From assembly GCA_914767715.1 (NCBI GenBank), contig OU612073.1:24614001-24678000 (forward strand): a DNA stretch of 64,000 nt, given 5' to 3'. Of this stretch, positions 24,101-38,264 are shown piece after piece (within the stretch, counting starts at the first letter, position 1; each line of letters begins with the position of its first letter). The notes beneath the pieces were generated by a model that made no database searches, was not told the DNA's origin, and saw nothing but the letters and a program-made list of their open reading frames with translations. Source of the DNA: Membranipora membranacea (taxonomy: Eukaryota; Bryozoa; Gymnolaemata; Cheilostomatida; Membraniporidae). The translations under genes were made by a program, and so were the position numbers.

Positions 24101-27100
24101 GTATTTTTACATATTATTGAGGATTCTTTTATGACGATACCCGGAAAAAGATAGGTGGGCAGGGTCATAGGGCATTCTCAAACTGAACTGATCTTCAAAC
24201 TCAACAATGATAAGATTCATATAATTTAGATCAACCCTTTTACCCCCTCATTGATCAAAAAGGTGTCTACACCACCCGGAAGACCTCTGTGCGACGCACC
24301 CGGATCTACGGATAATTTTAAATCTACAGCAGACGGCTTCATTGTCTGCAGTGCAGCCTAAAAATGTCAACTCACAGAGCTATAGGTCGGAGCAAATCAT
24401 GTCCTACATACTAAGTCACCTTGATTATATTATAGTTTCAATAACTTATAACCTACCTTCTCTCCTTGGTTGATTTTTCTACAAAATAAATGAATATCAG
24501 TTCAAGTTAAAAGTTTCGCAACTTTCACATCAAGGTCACATTTAGTATTTCAGAGAACCTATTCATAGAGAATGACAGGAACAAAGTTTGCCAATGAATT
24601 TTGTGATATTCTTGCTCAACAATCTTGAAGAATATTCATGGAGCCGGATTCTTTTTGTATTTGACTCAAGGTGTTAAGTAAGTTTGATTTGGGTGTCTGT
24701 AGTACTCTGGTACAGATCATGTGCCCAGATGGTCTGGTCTAGTAAATCATCTGAGGCTCTAACGATAGCATGAGACATACCTTGTCCACCTTCTGATGTT
24801 TGAGGTCACTCTTCCTTTGCTTGAGCAGATTAAACTCGCTCCTCTTAGAGTGTACCTGCGACTTCAGCACTCTGAACTGTTTCTTCAGCTTCTTCTTGTC
24901 TCCCTTTGATTTATTATTATCCTTCAGGGCTAAAAATGGACAGATATCAGATGTCATGAATGTGATGAGGTCACCATTATTCTGTGTATGGAAACTAAAG
25001 TGAGTGATCTGATATTAACGCAACAACCAATCTTTCTTGTGCTCATGTAGCGTAGCTGTTAAGTTTTCCTTATTCATGGGTCTTGATGTGGTGCATATGT
25101 TAAAGTACCACGAGGCCAACATCATCATCATTTCCTTATACTCCATCAAGGAGAATCAGATAAAGATCTGTCATAGAAATGCAATCCAACTATGGTCAAT
25201 TACGTGGGTTTTGCAGATTTTGACACTATAAATTCATCGATTTACGATACCCATCTTTTTCCAAAAATGACTACACAGGTTGAAATTCTAATCCTCTTTT
25301 TCAGAAATTTGTTACATCACGAACAAATTAACTTGTCTACAGTTATAATGCATTGAGTGAAACACAACAAACCTGCAAAACAACTTTTGATTGCCAATAA
25401 AAGGATATGGGGGGGATAAATTCACAGCATCTGGCTTGAATATAAATCAAGCCTATATCACTTTTTTTGATTTATTCCACATGTAACCTATAATTAGGTC
25501 TAAATGCCACCCTATCACCATAGCAATATCACCTTAGGCTAGTATTAGCTACCCTATTTTACAAAACAACAGCCTGCCTGCCATATTCGAAACATCCATT
25601 TTGGAAGGCTAATGATACTGAATCTTTAGTCCCGGCCTGTGTGACAGTCATGATGTCAGGAAATAATGGTTATTTCAGAATATACCAAAGCATACACATC
25701 TAGGCGTCTATATCTCTTATAACTGCTCTCAGATTACAGCTGATTACATAGATGAGATTACTGGGAGATCACATTGGAGAGATCACATTGGAGAGATCAC
25801 ATAGGAGAGATCACATAGGAGAGATCACCTACAGATCACACAGGGATCACTTACCAGCTTTGAGGGTTTTCAGTCTGTTTTGTAATTCTTTGATGAGCTG
25901 TTTATCTTCTCTGGTCAATCTATAACATCAAAACAAAGTTATTAGAAATACTAACCACAGAAAATTAATCACCCACACATATGTATATTTGTGCCGCAAC
26001 CCTTCCCTTTATCTTCAGGTGGTTTGTTTGTTACAAAATATGACATCTCGCTAATTGTTATAGCTCCAGCTGAGTCGTGAATTCAGCTATGGAGACAATG
26101 TCTGAAAGTTTTGGGAAAAGCGTGAGATACAGAAAAAATTGTAAACCTACAATCAAATAATCACTAAATAATCATTTTTGGACTTGGCAATACTATCTGC
26201 TCATATTCAGGACTTTGATGTTAAGTTTCAAAACTAGAGCAAAGATCACGATATCACCATTACACCGAGACAGAAGTCACTGCAGTGAACACATACTTTT
26301 TAACTTCTCTAAGTGATTGAGGAGTATCAGTCTTAGGGAGCTTGTTGTCTCTCATACCTGCAGCCTTGTTATCTACATCATCAGCACCAAGCAGCTGTAA
26401 AAGAACGAGACATTATATGTCAGCGATGGCTCATACATACATAGATAAATGTGGTCAAATGGTCTTGTACTCTTGTAAATTTACAGTAATTACAAAGCTA
26501 GAAGATTAAGAGTTAATGAGTGCAATGATATTTGCAGGTAAAGAAAGTGGAGGGGGTGGCACAGTAGAACAGCTGATACCATCAATACCTGGCTAAACAC
26601 AACACATCATTCATTCCTCTGACTGAGAGCAGAAAAAAATTCTACAGCCATAACAGAATACTTTGTGTTATCACATACAATTAATAGTGATGAGGATATC
26701 CTAAACTGGACTATAAGAGCAGTGATTGTAACACAAAGCTCAGTAGCACTCTGATATCTGATACTAGACCTCGGCAGGCTTTTAATCAGCTGATCAGCTC
26801 ATGCAAAAAATATTACGCTGCAAAGTGAAGTTCATATCAATCAAGGAGTTGACCAGTTTGCAAAGATAGGATATCTTATCACAACACCATGTACGATTTA
26901 GTGTGAAAAGGCTACCCTACCACTACTTGGAGATAACAATCTTAATTGCCAGTGTCGCTGTTAGGACATATTCTGTAATTTGTAATATGCTGGTTGATCC
27001 GAGTACTATACAGGACCTATGCTAGGATTATCTGAATCAATCTCTGACTCAACGTGCAATTTATGGCAATGCCCTGATTTCTTCATAAAAACAAAGTTGT

Positions 27101-29353
27101 TGGCCATCAGTAGAACAAAATCAGTAAGTTGGATACAAGAAAAACTTATGACACCATCGCAAATGCTGTTAATTTTTTATGTCCTGCCAAGACGATGAGT
27201 ACTATTAGGCCGAAACGACATCAGCAGCCATCGAAAAGATGAGAGAACATATGAATCATAATGGCTCAAGATTGTGGTAACCTACAATTATTATTATTTA
27301 AAAGTGGCACTTGAATGTACAAGTATAAATTATCTCTAGTCAACAATGATAACTAGTCACTGCAGTTCATTGCTGGTAACAGGTGCACCTGTTCCCACAC
27401 ATTGCAGGGTGAGGTCTGTGATATAGGAGGCCACATTACATTGCACAACACTGCTGGATGTGCAAAACAATATCCAACATGTGTCAAACAAACCTTTACT
27501 CAATTAGAGTAAAAGTGGAAGGCATGGCACCATCCATATTTAATAAATCAGTTAGGATAGTCCAGGACAACAATATGACACCAATACTTTGTTTTTGGTA
27601 TTTGTCTCCCTTGTTAAATTAAAAGCCAGTATATCGAAGAGCGGTCTCAATTGTATAATGACTGTCTGGATATCAGACTCTGTCATCCTGCTTGAATATC
27701 ATGTGACATGCAGCTCTTGCGTCTGTTCACTTTTTCTGATTATACATTAGGTAACTAAAGAGGTAATACATATCACTATGAATGTCACACCCACTGTAGC
27801 TATATTGTTCTATTTTTTTGCCCACCAGTGTACTTATTACCATCGGTCTGGAGAAAATAAGACATTCCAATGTCTGGCTCCAGAGAAGTGTTCACCATAC
27901 CCAAGTGTTCATTAACAGGATTAATCTGTTACCAGGTCATATTTTCCAGTTTAATATAAGGGGTTTCAGTTTAAGGGGCTGGCAATAAATAAATTAAATA
28001 TTTTCTTGAAGAAGGTTATATTATCAGAACTGCAAGAAGTTAAGAGTTAGAGGAAGTCACCAGGGGCTTCCACGAGTCCTGTGTGTGAGTCAACAAGGTG
28101 ATCAAGTGGCATATTATTCACAGAATGTCTATTTGAAGATAAGAAACTGACAGAAATGATGAAATTTGATTGATGAGCTGCACAACTAAAGAGTAATGCT
28201 AAAGCCCTACCATCTCTGCTCAGCTGAGTAAATGAGGCGTAAACCATTTGTGATTATTTTTTAACATCGTTTACAATCAGAAACTGGTAGATAAAATACA
28301 TCAATGAGTTACTTCCAACTCCTTGATCACATGAGGACAGCTTGGCCCCTTTTATATAGTAATACCATTTTTGTGCTTATGAACAGATGTTGGAGCTCAC
28401 TGCCAATGCTATGATAAAAAGTTCCAATGGTGATGTTTTTTCTGCCACATTTAGTTTTACCAGAGCGTATATAGTTGATATCCACAGTATCTGGTTTTAC
28501 TATTGTATATTTATGAATCACCTTCCCACCAGGTGGGCGTATGATAATCAGGGCCAGGTTTACAGGAATTGAGAGTGAGTAGAATTGTTGATTGGTTCAG
28601 GGGACATGAGGTTGTGATTCACTAAAAAAACAATCATTCTAAAGCCAAAAGGTCAGGGTTAAATATGTCAGGCACATTTTGTGCCTAAGAGCTTCAAATT
28701 TCCAGTCCAGATGGTAGCTCCTGTATATATATCATCAGGATTATAGCTTAGCTTGTGACATAAAAATCCACCAACAGTGTTATTGCAAATGAATTGAGTG
28801 TCATAATCTGCATTTATAATCTTGTCACAATCCTAATCCCAAAAGCTGCAGGGCCAAAATTAGTCAACTACACCAAGGATCACACTGCTTGATGTGTTAA
28901 TGACACCCAACGCAAGGTGTATCTACATAACCTAAAGCTATCCCCCCCCTCCCCAGTGGGTCTCTTAGCTACATGTTACTAGTTGCATTGCCCAGCAAAG
29001 TTTCTGTTTTTTGTGACATGTGGTACGCCAATTTTGCTGCTGCAGTGTATTATGAGTGGAGATATTTAGAGCCTGAAAAGCATTCTCGTTAACAGCTTTA
29101 GCTGGTTATCCTGCACTGAACTAGTCAAGTTTCAAACATGGAGTAGAGACAAGCTGTGGTCAAAGTTGGATTAATCCTGTTGTTGTGCTGGTTAATCGAG
29201 ATATCAAACGCCGCTGATTGCAACATAACACTCACACAGGTACGCTCACACATTTAATGTGTAACTTACCATGGAAGATTTCTTTCCGCCTTTTCTAGCA
29301 CCTGCCAGTGAGATGGCAAGAACCACTACACCGACACAAAGTAATAGCCTCAT
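21153..29353 (-). CDS. Secreted Lys-rich/Thr-rich protein with C-terminal 8-Cys module (possibly Dickkopf/prokineticin-like)
   Basis: Exons: 29353-29270, 26394-26297, 25919-25855, 24929-24781, 24478-24457, 24059-23896, about 23640-23326, 22342-22241, 21292-21153. Exon 1 encodes a signal peptide (MRLLLCVGVVVLAISLAGA). Next come acidic-basic linker, a coiled-coil-prone Lys-rich segment (KKLKKQFRVLKSQVHSKR), a poly-Thr stretch (mucin-like), a second Lys-rich stretch, and a Cys-rich end: CESDSDCSGGASC, NKHC, KKCHSSEQCARGLKC, GKGTC. All phases match except the entry to the seventh exon, whose acceptor is uncertain (AG|AAT at about 23623 would fit). Eight Cys with C-x-S-D-x-D-C and QCARGLKC recall Dickkopf or colipase-type folds; that family call is an inference. 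About 380 residues. Likely extracellular. Confidence 0.75.
25760..25850. repeat. 16-bp minisatellite beside an exon 3 splice donor
   Basis: About five copies of GAGAGATCACATAGGA-like units, changing into the sequence that forms the donor of exon 25919-25855 (read on the minus strand, GTAAGTGATC). The repeat core GTGATC is part of the donor itself, so it seems to have grown out of the splice site. Confidence 0.8.
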
Positions 29354-32300
29354 TATCAATATTATCCCGATTCAACCTGAAAACATCAGTGTTTTTATTA
29401 TTATTATTCAGCAATTTCTGGTGGCAATTTAGTAAGAGTAACTATTATTAGCAACATGAGTTTTTTTTCTAGTTGTTGATCTGCTCAGACCAGCACACAG
29501 ACTATCGGTCCTATACACAGTTACTTTTAGCTTGTTTTATCTATTTCTGTACTTGGCTCACCACTCCTCGCAATACAAAGACCAGCATGGGTATAACTTG
29601 GAAGAATTTCCGACATATGGCCAAGACGACTTTGATCCAACACAATAATCACAGCTCAGAGTGAAAAGGAAAAAAATGAGATAAACACATACCTGTTAAC
29701 TGAAATACTGTTTATGACAACCAAGTTTAGTCTCTAGCCAGGCTATCCTGATCAAAACAAAGACTGGCTTGTAATTCACTCTCACAACAATGACACACTT
29801 TAAACTGGGTATGATTCAGTGCCAAGATAATAATGAGCTGGCGTATCAAGGGGTTCATGACCTCAAACTGATAACACTAACCAGCCAATCAGATACATTA
29901 ATCCTCTCAAGTATGAGGCCAATCAAAAAATATATTGTTAGCAACGCAGAGAGAAAAAATGATATAGTAACACTCGACTGACCCGTACACAAGTTTTTAA
30001 AATTGTGAATCTACGAATATCCATGACTCATCAACCCAGTAAATAATAGTTAGGTCAGCAGTTCTAGCCCCTAAATTACACACAATTTTAACATGTTCAA
30101 TCTTTTCGTTCAGGACAATCAAAACTCAACATCATGTGGAATTAATAAGTCAAAATCTCCTCAGTAAAATTCATTGATCAAGAATAACCTGAAGCCCAAG
30201 CTTATATCTTAATGTTGATATCCAGGAAGTCATAAGTTGAACCACCTGATGCCAGGCAAGTCAGCCTAGCCTAGTCTCTAAGTATTGCCCAGTCTTTTGG
30301 TTTCTATTTTCCTCTTTGACTTTAACGATCCTTCTCTTTCTGTTTCGCCGTGAGCTGGTTTTGATGCACATGGATCTATAACGGCATTTATAATCAGGCA
30401 TCGTTTTCTTCAAAAGTATTTTGAAGATCTAATTTCTCATAGCACTGGTAAGTTTATTGCTTCTGAGTGTGATAAAAACAGGAGATAAATTGGGAACGTT
30501 AATTTTTACATTCAGCACTGTAATGGAAGTTGACGACTGCCGCAAAATATTGCAATCACCGAAAGAGAAAATGTCTTCCTCTGCGACAGTATCAGCGTGT
30601 TTACATTGCCACCTGTGAGTAAAAACCTAGGAATATGCTGGTTTAATCACGAGCTCAGATCATTTTCCATATCCCAAAGAATGGGTGGGGAAAGAGTGGT
30701 TGCTATTTTTGCACCAAGTTTCTCTCACTTTGTAGGAAGGTCAAAACAGTCAACAAATTTGAACTCAATAGGATCCATATTCAGGATTTCACCACTTTCA
30801 CATCAAGGCCTGCCACCCTCACCAGCTAAGATACCCCTTACTCCGCACTACAACACTAGGGGACAAGTTTACATTTATCATTAATTCATCTTAAAGCATA
30901 TTGTGTTATTTGTATATATCTCATGCCTGCATCAATTGAATCGAGGTAAGAGGAAATATGCTAAGACAAGCCCTGACAACTTTTACACTCCAATGATCAT
31001 AGGCCTACAGATTTAAACTTTCTGTGAAGTGATTCATCAATGATTACTGGTCTTGTAGGCCTGAATTTTAGGTTGACTCATTTATTTATCTCAAGATTTT
31101 ATTTTTTAATGTCACAAACAGATTATCATATTTAATCTGATTAGATTTCAGTCAGCGTCAGTTGGTGGTTGTGTGAATTACTGTATAAGGAATACCAAAT
31201 CAAAGTCTTATTAATGTAGTTATCTTACCATGTAAGGAGAGCAGACAACTTTAAGTACCAGGGTAGCAGGGAGGCTTTGTTTCCTCTGGAAAGTTAAATA
31301 AAATTGCCTAAAACATTTCAATGGAATAATCCAAGTCGGAATCAACTTTGTTTTGATTTTGATTTGCTAATATATACCTTAAAACGTGCTGGGAAATGAG
31401 GTTTCGCCTCACACTCCACATGGTGAGCTTACAACGCCCCATGTGGCGCTACTTTGCAAGGTCAAAGATTCTTTGCTTCCCTCACAATTTCTTTTCTTAG
31501 CTACGGCTCTGACACATAGGATTATGCAAAAACAGCTTCCACTGTTGTTAAAAAATAACAAAAAATGAGATGAATCAAATTATATGACACATGGAAGACG
31601 TAAATGCCCTAATAGGTGGTTCGGTTTAAAGACTGTGAGTTGTTACAATTGAATAATGGTGACATTGATGCTCATAAGCTGACACAATCTTCAAAATAAA
31701 TAGAAAGCAATCAGAGGCGATATAAAGGGACTGTTGCTCCTGTGTTTTGTAAATGTGTGCGCTAGAGATCATTAACCTTCTTGCTAAGATCTTTCTGGGT
31801 CAGTGACAGGTGATTCAGCTTCTTAGGCATCTCCTGCAACGTATCAAGTTCTATCTGACCACATATCATCCTGGTTATTGTACTCGATTCTTCAAGTAAG
31901 ACTCTTTTCAGGGAGACAGGGTAATGACATTTTATCCAGTAGTTGATCAATCTTCAATGATTGTTCTACACCACGCAGACGCGGACCTCTACTGCAGCAT
32001 TAGAGATGTAATGATATATAAATACGAGATAATAAATGAGATCACAACTGAATTAGGAGGGTACCTGTAAGTGTCAATCTATTATGACTGATAATAAGGA
32101 AAGTTTGAAGCTCTTAACAAGATACAATCTATGAACTTTCTAAACCATATTATTACGTATATCATTATTGTTTGGTGGACTTTGACGACTTGATTATAGG
32201 GTTCTTTACAGGATATTCCACTTAATAGTGGTGGCTGTTCAATCAAGTATTACAAGGCGTTACATAACTTTACTTAAGCCTAAGGTATTTTATCATATTT

Positions 32301-32435
32301 TCACAAACATTTTATATGACAAAGCAGAGTATGTTTACATGCCCTTACATTATTATGAAGTAGCTAGTCTGTCTGTCACACTGATTCAGCTAGTCTTGTA
32401 AATCTTATCATTTATCTCTGTCCGTTTGTGCGACG
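29354..32435. other. Intergenic region between divergent genes
   Basis: Separates the secreted-protein gene (minus) from P450 gene A (plus). No exon was recognised; the small frames here lack family features. Promoters of both genes should lie inside, but no motif is clear enough to mark. Confidence 0.5.
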
Positions 32436-35400
32436 ATGCTGACATTAACAGGATATCTTGTAGCTGTTGCTTGCGGACTCGGAGTATTTTTAATCCACAG
32501 CTGGATCAAGGTAGGTGAAGTACTCTCTTATGTAACATAAGGGTACCACTGATGGGACGGAGTGAGCTGTATGGGAATGTAACATCAGGCTTGCTTTTCA
32601 AAATCAACAACTGAGCCTTTTGGGTGGTCGGTGGTTGGTGAGATTTAGCAATCACTTAGTGCACTTTTTTCACACTTTTGTTGCAGGTCAACTCAAGGAG
32701 TCCCAGCGGTGTATCTATTCCTTCCGACCTGTCAAAACCTGTATTTGAACATCATTTAGAATGTAATTTTAGGATGGCCTTCGAAGAATTCCTGGACCAC
32801 GGGGCCTACCGTTCTTTGGAAATGCTTTTCAGCTTAGTCCTACTAGTATGCATGTGCAGCTCTATGAAATGGCTCAGAAGTACGGGCCTGTGATGAAATT
32901 TAAGATCTTCACGAAGACTTTCGTGGTGCTGAATACAGCCGATGTGATACATGAAGCAACAATTAAAAGAGGTGAGTCTCCATATTTTGCTCGGGTCATA
33001 TTTTCCTACTCTGTACCTAAATCATAACAAGACCAAGACCAGACGTCGATCATGCTATTACAATTTTTCTCATGATTTGAGTTAAGATTTATTATAATAT
33101 AGTATAGTATTTTATAAATAATTGGAGAGAACATCTATCAGACCTAAGCCTAGGATGTGAGGGTATCCTTTATTTACTTGATAGCCTTTTAATTACAGAC
33201 ACAGACTTCATAGGCAGACCACCTTTTCCAAGGGCAGAGTATGTGATAAAAACAGACATAGCAATCACGGTAAGTAATATCCAAAACAGACATAGCAATC
33301 ACGGTAAGTAATATCCAAAACAGACATAGCAATCACGGTAAGTAATAACAGTAATAAGGTCCCCAGTCCCGTAGCGCACAAAATTACATGTTGAATGTTC
33401 TATTCGGCTGGCTTTGAACATTTTTATTATCTTTTCTCCAGAGTTTTGATCATCCTAAGTACAGTTTACTAAGACGAGTTGGGACTAAAGCACTCAAGAC
33501 ATACGGCACAGGAGTAGCTAAGATGGAGAGGGTCATGCACGAGGTCCTACAGGACATGGTAGAAGATTTGAGCTCTTGTACCGACCAGCCTGTGGATACA
33601 CAGAAGTTGTCTCTTAACTTTGTCAGCTGTATAATCCTCACTCTGGTCAGTATACAGGATTCATCCGGGTCTCAGTATCCTCAACATGACGAAATGTCAC
33701 GAGGGCATACTCATAATATGTTACTCTTTAGGGTCCTAAGAGAACGCAACTTTCAACAACCCGGGAAGTTGGAGCACTTTAACTAGTACCAGATGCTTGT
33801 TGATGGCAATGATTGGTACTTGAATAAATGGTAATGACAAGCCTCAGCCTCAGCCTCATCAGCCAAATTTTTTTTACTAAGTCCTGAAACCTGGTGATGA
33901 GAATTGCGGAGCATCATGATCTCCACAGACAAAGAAGCACTCGTTGGCTTTTATGATTTTGCTCGAATCTCCCAATAATTCAGATTCCAGCTGGTATTCA
34001 AGATTTATCCGGGTCTCAATATCCTCAACATGATGAAATGTCATGAGGGCATACTCATAACATGCTACCTTTCAGGGTCCTGAAGGTGATTAACGCTGCA
34101 TTGCAGTAAACTATTTATAGCACTAGATTGACATCTTCAAAGAGGGCTCTCAGGATTCTGTATGTATAGGTTACCTATCTTTATCTAATTATATTTCCAA
34201 GACTGAGCACACGGTCAACGGTCATTAGGGCAATTTTTATATTCTCATCTTTACTCCAGGCTATAATCGCAATCGGGCGCTGCTAATATTATTGTTATCA
34301 GCACTATAATTCTTGTCACCAGGATTAATATAAGTCTTTCTGTTTGTAGACTTATGGTGTAAAGCCTTCATTTAATGATCCCGAATATAAACAGTTACAT
34401 GAGATGAATGCAGGTTTAAAAGCTGTCCTCCATCAGCAGGAGAATAATCCTATCCTGGATCTGTACCCAGTGCTATTCGGTCTCAGAAAACTGCTGTTTA
34501 GGAAAACAGATCGTCTCCTTGAGGAGACTAATCAGTTGTTAAAGAAACTGATTCTACCAAAGATTACTGAGGCAAAGGTGAGTGTGCAGAATATATGACA
34601 GTAATTGTCTGCAAAGGCGTCTGGAGGTTTATTTTTAATCTTCACCACTAATTGAACTGTCACAACACTTATTATGAAATTTGTAAATAATTTCATCACT
34701 TCATAGAGCTGTTAAGAACGTTAACATCAACAACAGGAGTCTTGAATATTTCCAAATTTTTTCACAAATTGCGACATTCTATTTTCTCTCTCAGCCAAAT
34801 AATCATGGATTGTGTTTTGGGGGTGGTTGAACTCAGATGTTTTCTGATTGATTCCTGCAGATAGTTGGCTCAATATGTCATAAACTGTACTGAAGCTGTA
34901 CACTGCCGCAATGATGCATTTTTGGCATTAGTATAAATAATATTATAACAATAATAATAGTAATAATAATAATATTAATGATATAATAAATCAATATTTT
35001 GGTTCTTATTAAGGAGACATACGATGAGGAGAACCTGAGAGGATGTCTGGATCACTTTATAAAAGCTCAGAAGGAGGAGTTAGATGAGTATGGTAAACAT
35101 CTATTGGATGATAGCTGTATCCAGGGACTGCTCCTCGACTTCATAGGTGCAGGTATGGCCTTACAAAAATACAGATGCAAAATAGGAGGCTATGATCTTA
35201 ATGATGGCAGTACTAAGACAAATAGATGAATGGCATTGGTATAAAATCTGAAGCGCTGAAAATAATATTCAAAATCTTTCCAAACTTCTAATTTGCAACA
35301 TTATCTACATAGAGATGAAAATTACAAGCATTTGGGTCAAATTTTACTATAAGACAGTTTGGATAGTTGTCTTGATTGGATCTGGGAACAGGGGACGTAG

Positions 35401-37717
35401 TGGGGGGTGGGGATAAAATGAGTAAAAATGTTTTGACAATACAAAATTTAATAGAGGTATCTAATAGGAGATATTTTAGTAATATATTTTTCATAGAATG
35501 ATTGATTGTTTTTCAGGAATGGAGACGAGTTTATCAAGCTTAAGCCAGGCATTCTTAGATTTCTTGCACGACCCTCTCATGGTGAAACAAATCCAGGCTG
35601 AGATTGATGATAATTTTGAGCCAAACGAGACAATATCTCTCAAAGACAGGTGAGTTGGTGAAGATGAAGATGTGATGATACTTTCTGATGTGGAGTGTCT
35701 CAATTGGTTAGCGTGCTTGCTTTCCACAGCCAGAAAATTGGTGCTACAGGAGTCATTGGTTTGAGACCCATTGTGGATTGTGAGGTGGAAGTATGATTGA
35801 GACTGCATTTGAACTCGAAACAAAGTGATGATGATTGCTTGAAAATATGCAGAGGAAAGTTTCACACAAGAATAATGATTGTTTAAGACCATCCCCTATA
35901 TGTGTTTGATATATCTCTTTATTCAGACACAAGCTGCCGTTACTGGAGGCATATGTACATGAGAATCTGAGAGTTCTATCACAGGCGGCTCTCATGCTGC
36001 CCCACTTCACTCTGAGGGACACTCAAGTCGGCGGTTATCAGGTGAGATGGAGTCATAGTCAGACTACAGTATTCTGAAATGACTGGGAAACTTGACTAGA
36101 TTATCTGTACACACAAAATATCTGAGTTGTATCTAGGAAGATGGTTATGAATTCATTATTATATTGAATTCGGGCTATAGTTGATTCAGGACAGACTGGT
36201 ATGGATCAATTTCCTTACACTCTACTACATTCCTCATTACATTGAGAGGTAACACCCACTCCATAAGTTGATAAATGCAGCGCATTTAGCGCATTGGAAG
36301 AAGCTCCGCCTCCTGTGGCTTGTTGTAGTATTCCGTTATCAACCACCTTTCTGGGCGGAGAAGAGAAGATGGTTTTCTGGAACGCAACTTTCAACTACCC
36401 TAGCAGTTTGAGCACTTGAACTAGTACCAGATGCTTGTTGATCGCAATGGTTGGAACTCGATTAAACCTTTTAGCATTTGACATGTACTACAGATAATTT
36501 TGGTAATGAAAAGCCTACGTCCTATCAGCCACGGTTGGCATTTACTATTTTGCTGAAAATTTATTAAAATATCCATATAATTCAGATTCCAGCTGGTACA
36601 CGAGTGATCATGAACAACTTCAGTGCTTCACACAATCCTGCAGTCTACACGGAGCCATTTGAATGCAAACCTGAGAGATTTCTGGATAAGAATGGACAAG
36701 TAGTACCTCCAGGACATCCCGCCAAACACAAGTAAGAAAGTGTACTTCTATAACCAACAAACCCTAACTATGCATGATATTGTGTTACATCAATTCACTC
36801 CATTTATAAAAGGACATACTTGGATTGAATTGCTTGCAATTTCCAGCTGATCAGAAATATTTGAATAATTACTGATAAAAATTCTAAAGACACTTAGAAA
36901 CACTTCTGATTATTCAGTTTATTTGACAAGCCCATAAATAATTGCAAGAAAAAATGTTTTGATGACGACACAAAACATTAATGTAATGTCTCGACAATCA
37001 ATATGGCTGGGTAGGAGGTTTCTAATTTTTATGAAAAGCCAATGGTATCAGGAAAAGACATCCAGTGTATTTGCTCTACATATATTGACATCTTTTACTA
37101 CAAGTTCAAAATATAAACTGAAAGGTTGATTTTGGAAATAGTTGTCCCCCCTGTTTTACAGATAACCAAATTCCATAAAACCCACCTTGTTATTCTGGTT
37201 TTGAGGGCAGAATACAAAAGAATATAGCACATTTGCTGGATGATGTATGGAAATCACCAGCCATGTACACACTGATATGGTTTTTCATTCTAGCAAAGAC
37301 AATTTATTCTGAAACGTATAGATTGTGGTATCTTGCAAGTTGAGTTATATCCTAAGCACAATATGTATACATTTTGAAACAGACTGTCACCAACTTAGTA
37401 TTTTAGCACTTGATTACTTCTTTGTTACTTCATTACATACAGTGGTAGTTTGTAAGTGTCTAATGTACACTGATAATGAGTTGAGAGAATATCCTCGTTG
37501 TAGCGCCACCAGTTTTGGAATGGGGAGAAGAGTGTGCCCGGGTGAGCTGTTAGCTAAGAGTAGAATATTTCTATTCCTGGCCGGTATTCTACAGAAGTTT
37601 GATATTGGCAGAGCAGGTGATCTTCCTGACAGAGATGTTAGGAGTTACCCTCTCAGCGTAGTTATTGACCCTCCACCAGTCAAGGCTATTTTCACTTTAC
37701 GTAATTGCGTAGAGTGA
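32436..37717 (+). CDS. Cytochrome P450, clan 2-like, gene A (10 exons, 507 aa)
   Basis: Haem-thiolate monooxygenase, expected on the ER membrane. Exons: 32436-32510, 32773-32971, 33199-33269, 33442-33645, 34350-34577, 35014-35152, 35517-35649, 35927-36041, 36586-36731, 37504-37717; summed length 1524 nt with no internal stop. Exon 1 is an N-terminal membrane anchor. The proline-rich hinge is IPGPRGLPFFG (about residue 31), the I-helix oxygen-binding motif AGMETS (about 305), the K-helix ExxR as HENLR (about 361-365), KPERF, and the haem loop FGMGRRVCPGE with Cys about 448. Exon 2 uses the acceptor TTTTAG at 32771, and exon 10 the acceptor TGTAG at 37503, chosen by alignment to gene C. A poly(A) signal AATAAA lies at 38051. 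The substrate cannot be deduced. Confidence 0.93.
33249..33346 (+). repeat. 34-bp tandem triplication spanning the exon 3 donor of P450 A
   Basis: The unit CCAAAACAGACATAGCAATC plus ACGGTAAGTAATAT occurs almost three times in a row. Each copy carries a complete donor ACG|GTAAGT (33270, 33304 and 33338). Only the first keeps the reading frame into exon 4; the others would add 34 or 68 nt and shift the frame. Confidence 0.9.
33655..34090 (+). repeat. Duplicated intronic segments in P450 A
   Basis: The block at about 33657-33740 (TTCATCCGGGTCTCAGTATC onward) recurs at about 34002-34085. The following block at about 33743-33860 (GAACGCAACTTTCAACAACC onward) recurs at about 36378-36530 in another intron of the same gene. 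These are probably fragments of one interspersed element. Confidence 0.7.
34925..34990 (+). repeat. (AAT)n microsatellite
   Basis: AT-rich ATAATA repeats in P450 A intron 5, ending just before exon 6. Confidence 0.8.
35685..35790 (+). repeat. tRNA-like SINE remnant in P450 A intron 7
   Basis: TCTCAATTGGTTAGCGTGC resembles a box A and GGTTTGAGACC, about 55 bp on, a box B. It lies in an intron and lacks a foldable tRNA body, so a tRNA-derived repeat is more likely than a tRNA gene. Confidence 0.45.
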
Positions 37718-38264
37718 TGAATGGCTTTTTCAAGGTGAATCAGTAAAAGGCCATTTCTACAATGAGGAAACTCCTGATATTTTTTATCTAATTTCGATGA
37801 GTGCATACATTTGCTGGTATACAGCTAGAGGTTTTTTCCGTTGCAGTAATCAGCAAACTGCTGATCCCCCAAAATTGGTTATTATCCACAGTCACTGTTT
37901 TTGAAGTGGTGCATTTCTTGCGCTTGCAACAAAACCTTCTCCAAAGCTGGGGCAGGAAACATGCCATAGAGTTTTTGCCTGCTTCATCACACAATTTGGC
38001 AATCTATGCTGCAATCTAGTGATTTTTATTTCATCAATGGTACTGATAGCAATAAAAATTAATCAATATAACATCAAGCCAATCATATTGTACAATTTTG
38101 ATGATTCACACCGCTCAATGTTTTTAAATCTCAATTTTATTCGTTGAACAATATAAACAATCTTCTCAAAAGAAGGTCTACTGGATCAAAATATGAAGTC
38201 TAAAAACCAATTGGTTTAGCTCCATGTTTAACGCAAGGAGGCTTAGATTTATAATTTCTAGTTT
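37718..38264. other. Convergent 3' ends of P450 A and the LRR gene
   Basis: The stops are 547 bp apart. A plus-strand AATAAA is at 38051-38056 and a minus-strand AATAAA at 38141-38136, so the two transcript ends probably overlap or nearly touch. Confidence 0.6.

Noticed and set aside
32678-32893. Plus-strand frame overlapping P450 A exon 2 as its own gene
   Set aside because: It is out of frame with the P450 motif; the exon begins at 32773 in another frame.
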